Origin: Halanaerobium sp. MA284_MarDTE_T2
GTDB lineage: Bacteria; Bacillota; Halanaerobiia; Halanaerobiales; Halanaerobiaceae
NCBI RefSeq assembly: GCF_003337245.1
Contig: NZ_QPJE01000011.1
Coordinates: 1 to 64,000, forward strand
Reading direction: 5' to 3'
DNA: 64,000 nucleotides
Shown here one piece after another: positions 62,071 to 64,000 of this stretch. Each line of letters opens with the position of its first letter. The stretch's first letter is position 1. The notes under the pieces are model-generated. The model was not told the DNA's origin and did no database searches. It was given only the letters and a program-made list of their open reading frames with translations. The position numbers were made by a program, and so were the translations under genes.

Positions 62071-62334
62071 CTGGACTTTCCCCATTTTTTATATACTGCT
62101 GCAAAAAGGGGAGATGCAGGAATATTGAAATTTTTAGTCAATGAATCTTAACGAAATGAAGGAAGAAATAGGGTTGAACTGCAGGATGGAGTGAGCTAAT
62201 CATGAGTCAGGAGGACTCATTGATTAGTGTGCCCTATTTCACACCCGAATTGAGTTTTAGATAAATCTAAAAATTTCGTTGATGACTAAAGCCCCCTTTT
62301 TGCAGCTTGAAAATAAATTTTGGGGAAACTCCTG
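62071..62334 (-). mobile_element. MITE-like repeat, copy 4 (full length)
   Basis: 264 bp, inverted relative to copies 1 and 2, ends CTGGACTTTCCCC and GGGGAAACTCCTG. Exact 10-bp flanking repeat TTGATTTTAA at 62061-62070 and 62335-62344. It is the best-preserved copy, inserted between the terminator of the upstream gene and the -35 box of the isoleucine T-box promoter (13 bp beyond its end). Confidence 0.9.
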
Positions 62335-62347
62335 TTGATTTTAATTC

Positions 62348-62376
62348 TTGACTTTATATAATATCTTTGTTATTAT
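62348..62376 (+). promoter_or_regulatory. Promoter of the isoleucine T-box transcript
   Basis: TTGACT (62348-62353), 17 bases, TATTAT (62371-62376), starting three bases after the target duplication of repeat copy 4. Confidence 0.8.
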
Positions 62377-62407
62377 ATATAAAATCAAATATTATTTAAA
62401 GCGTTGA

Positions 62408-62655
62408 ATCAGGAAGAGTAATTATAAGTTTACTTTTATAAGAGAGCCGGATCAGCTGAAAACCGGTAAAGTAATTTATAATGAAAATCACCTGACAGCC
62501 GTAGAACTGAAATCATATGTACAAATATAATTTTAGTAAGTTCTAACGAATTTGCTGCGCGTTAAAGCAGCTGGCTCTCTGATTTATCAGGCAGCAAAAA
62601 TCTGTAACACAAGGATGGTATCCCTTTTTCCTTAATGGAAAGGGATTTTTTATTT
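62408..62655 (+). promoter_or_regulatory. T-box leader, specifier AUC (isoleucine)
   Basis: Opens ATCAGGAAGAGTAATTATAAG, with AGAGAGCCGGATCAGCTGAAAACCGG. The specifier is ATGAAA-ATC-ACCTG with ATC at 62487-62489. The T-box variant AGGATGGTATCCC (TGGT 62616-62619) runs into the terminator ATCCCTTTTTCC…GGAAAGGGATTTTTT. Opening, specifier surroundings and T-box closely resemble those of the leader at 59953, so the two leaders are copies of one ancestor with different specifier codons. Confidence 0.88.
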
Positions 62656-62811
62656 TACAGAGTTTTTAACCGTAATGGGAGCAGATAAGCAGATACAAGA
62701 AAGGAGGACAGAAATTACTATATAGTTTTAAAATTGAGATAAGATTTTGAAATTTATTGTTTGAAATGTAGTTTAAAATAATTAGAGTATAGAGAAGGAG
62801 AGAATATAATT

Positions 62812-64000
62812 ATGAATTATAAACTGTTTTTGGTTCTTTTATTGACATTTCTACTGATTTTTAGTGCTTTATCAGTTTCTGCCAGAACACTTACTGTAGC
62901 TACTTCTAATGACGCTCTGACCCTTGATCCGTATATGTTGAGTGAAACTCCAACAAACTCTGTAAACTTTAATATATTTGAAGGACTTGTATTTTTTGAC
63001 TCAGATTTAAATATTCTGCCTGGACTTGCAAAATTATGGGAAACAGAAGATGATACCACCTGGGTATTTCACCTCAGAGAAGGAGTTAAGTTTCATAATG
63101 GTGAAGAAATGACTGCAGAGGATGTAAAGTTTTCTTTTGAAAGAGCAAAAAATCATCCTAAATCTCAGCAGAAAAGTTCAGCCGCTGATGTGGAATCTGT
63201 ATCTGTCCGGGACAAATATACTGTGGAATTAAAAACCACCTATCCTGCACCTGTATTAACAAGAAAGATACAATCTGTCGTTATTTATAATAAAGATTAT
63301 GTTGAGTCAAACAGTGATCAGCATCTGCAGAATAATCCTGTTGGCACAGGACCATATATGGTCGAATCCTGGAATAAAGATGAAGAAATGGTATTAACCT
63401 TTTTTGAAGATTACTGGAGAGAAAAACCGGAAGTAGATAGAGCGGTTTTAAGGCCTATTTCCAATCCGGCTACGAGAGTGGCTGTACTTCTGAGTGGAGA
63501 AGTTGATGTTTTAATTGATCTACCTGTACAGGATATGGAAAAAGTAGAAAAGGCAGAAGGAGTCAATGTTATAAGCATACCTGATACAAGATTAATCTTT
63601 TTGGGCATGAATTATCAGGAAGGACCATTTGCAGACAAGAGAGTCAGACAGGCTGTTTATCATGCTATCAACGAAGATGCCATAGTTGAACATGTAATGA
63701 ATGGCCATGCATATCCAGCTTCACAGCTTTCGCCAGATTTTGTTTTTGGTCATGATTCGAATTTAGAAAGATTAAAATATGATCCAGAAAAATCTAAGCA
63801 ACTTCTGGCTGAAGCCGGATATCCAGATGGGTTTACAGTTCAGTTTGATTCTTCCAATGATCGCTACGTTAATGATGGTCAGATTGCACAGGCCGTTGCC
63901 ATACAGCTGGCTCGTGTCGGTATAAATGTTGAACTAAATGTACAGACTAAATCTGCTCATTTTGATAAAATACTGGCCAGAAATACTGATTTTTATCTGC
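62812..64000 (+). CDS. ABC transporter substrate-binding protein, family 5, second copy (cut by window end)
   Basis: Open from ATG 62812 (AAGGAGAG upstream) to the last base, 396 residues so far and incomplete. Signal peptide MNYKLFLVLLLTFLLIFSALSVSA without lipobox. Closely similar to the protein at 60488 along its whole length, e.g. shared SNDALTLD, LSETPTNSVN, NPVGTGPYMVESW, EDYWREKPEVDR, INEDAIVEHVMNGHAYPASQ. Differences cluster in the N-terminal lobe (SQQKSSAADVESVSVRD for SQMKSYVADIEEVNIID). It is a tandem duplicate under an isoleucine T-box and probably serves peptide uptake with a shifted preference or a shifted trigger. Confidence 0.92.
   Translation, partial: MNYKLFLVLLLTFLLIFSALSVSARTLTVATSNDALTLDPYMLSETPTNSVNFNIFEGLVFFDSDLNILPGLAKLWETEDDTTWVFHLREGVKFHNGEEMTAEDVKFSFERAKNHPKSQQKSSAADVESVSVRDKYTVELKTTYPAPVLTRKIQSVVIYNKDYVESNSDQHLQNNPVGTGPYMVESWNKDEEMVLTFFEDYWREKPEVDRAVLRPISNPATRVAVLLSGEVDVLIDLPVQDMEKVEKAEGVNVISIPDTRLIFLGMNYQEGPFADKRVRQAVYHAINEDAIVEHVMNGHAYPASQLSPDFVFGHDSNLERLKYDPEKSKQLLAEAGYPDGFTVQFDSSNDRYVNDGQIAQAVAIQLARVGINVELNVQTKSAHFDKILARNTDFYL

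Overview
The window is low-GC (roughly one third G+C) DNA of the Firmicutes type: strong AGGAGG ribosome sites, TTGACA/TATAAT promoters, and T-box, S-box, c-di-AMP and cobalamin riboswitches. Two complete Trk/Ktr-type potassium gene sets and a full Kdp operon lie within 13 kb. Together with B12-dependent methionine synthase, peptide uptake and flagellum-associated genes, this suggests a halophilic anaerobe of the Halanaerobiales (Halanaerobium-like). That placement is my inference. No rRNA, tRNA, prophage or CRISPR array was seen.

Layout. 1-1.1 kb: right end of an IS200/IS605 (TnpB) element abutting a serine beta-lactamase-like gene broken at both ends. 1.2-5.3 kb: an active/inactive pair of secreted M16 peptidases and a MOT1-like anion transporter. 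5.4-8.9 kb: a tyrosine-type T-box leader, a tryptophanase/tyrosine phenol-lyase family enzyme and an MFS transporter. 9-13 kb: tautomerase, an EAL protein with degenerate GGDEF, ElaA-type acetyltransferase and a deformylase-like protein. 13.3-17.5 kb: SAM riboswitch with metF, a separate methionine synthase reactivation protein and metH. 17.6-32.3 kb: CorA-type transporter, then a c-di-AMP riboswitch and an eight-gene Ktr / histidine kinase / response regulator / Trk operon, then kdpFABC with a tandem Usp protein where kdpD often sits. 32.5-33.8 kb: B12 riboswitch and cobT. 33.9-40.6 kb: PucR regulator, two M20 amidohydrolases, two uncharacterised membrane proteins, a wrecked threonine dehydratase and ridA. 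41-58 kb: mostly single genes, including hemolysin III, phosphohexomutase, lipid kinase, ABC binding protein, glycosidase-like protein, M50 protease, Spy-like protein, hemerythrin, CheX, Csp, TypA and FlhB/FliK-like proteins. 58-64 kb: a cobO relic, a hairpin RNA candidate, a ribbon-helix-helix gene divergent from an HD protein, and two paralogous peptide-binding protein genes behind T-boxes reading Leu and Ile.

A non-coding mobile repeat runs through the window: about 264 bp, with imperfect terminal inverted repeats and 8-11 bp target duplications. Four copies are recognisable (9388, 12985, 18640 and 62071) plus one short end fragment (5341). Three of the four copies and the fragment end only 11-14 bp upstream of the -35 box of a riboswitch-controlled promoter. 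The target duplications show that these promoters predate the insertions. This, together with the duplicated T-box/binding-protein units whose specifier codons have diverged, is the most interesting structure I found.

Decay is visible at several points. Two genes each look one A short in an A7 run, threonine dehydratase and cobO have internal deletions, and a MATE fragment lies beside a repeat copy. All functional calls come from reading motifs and context; no database search was possible.
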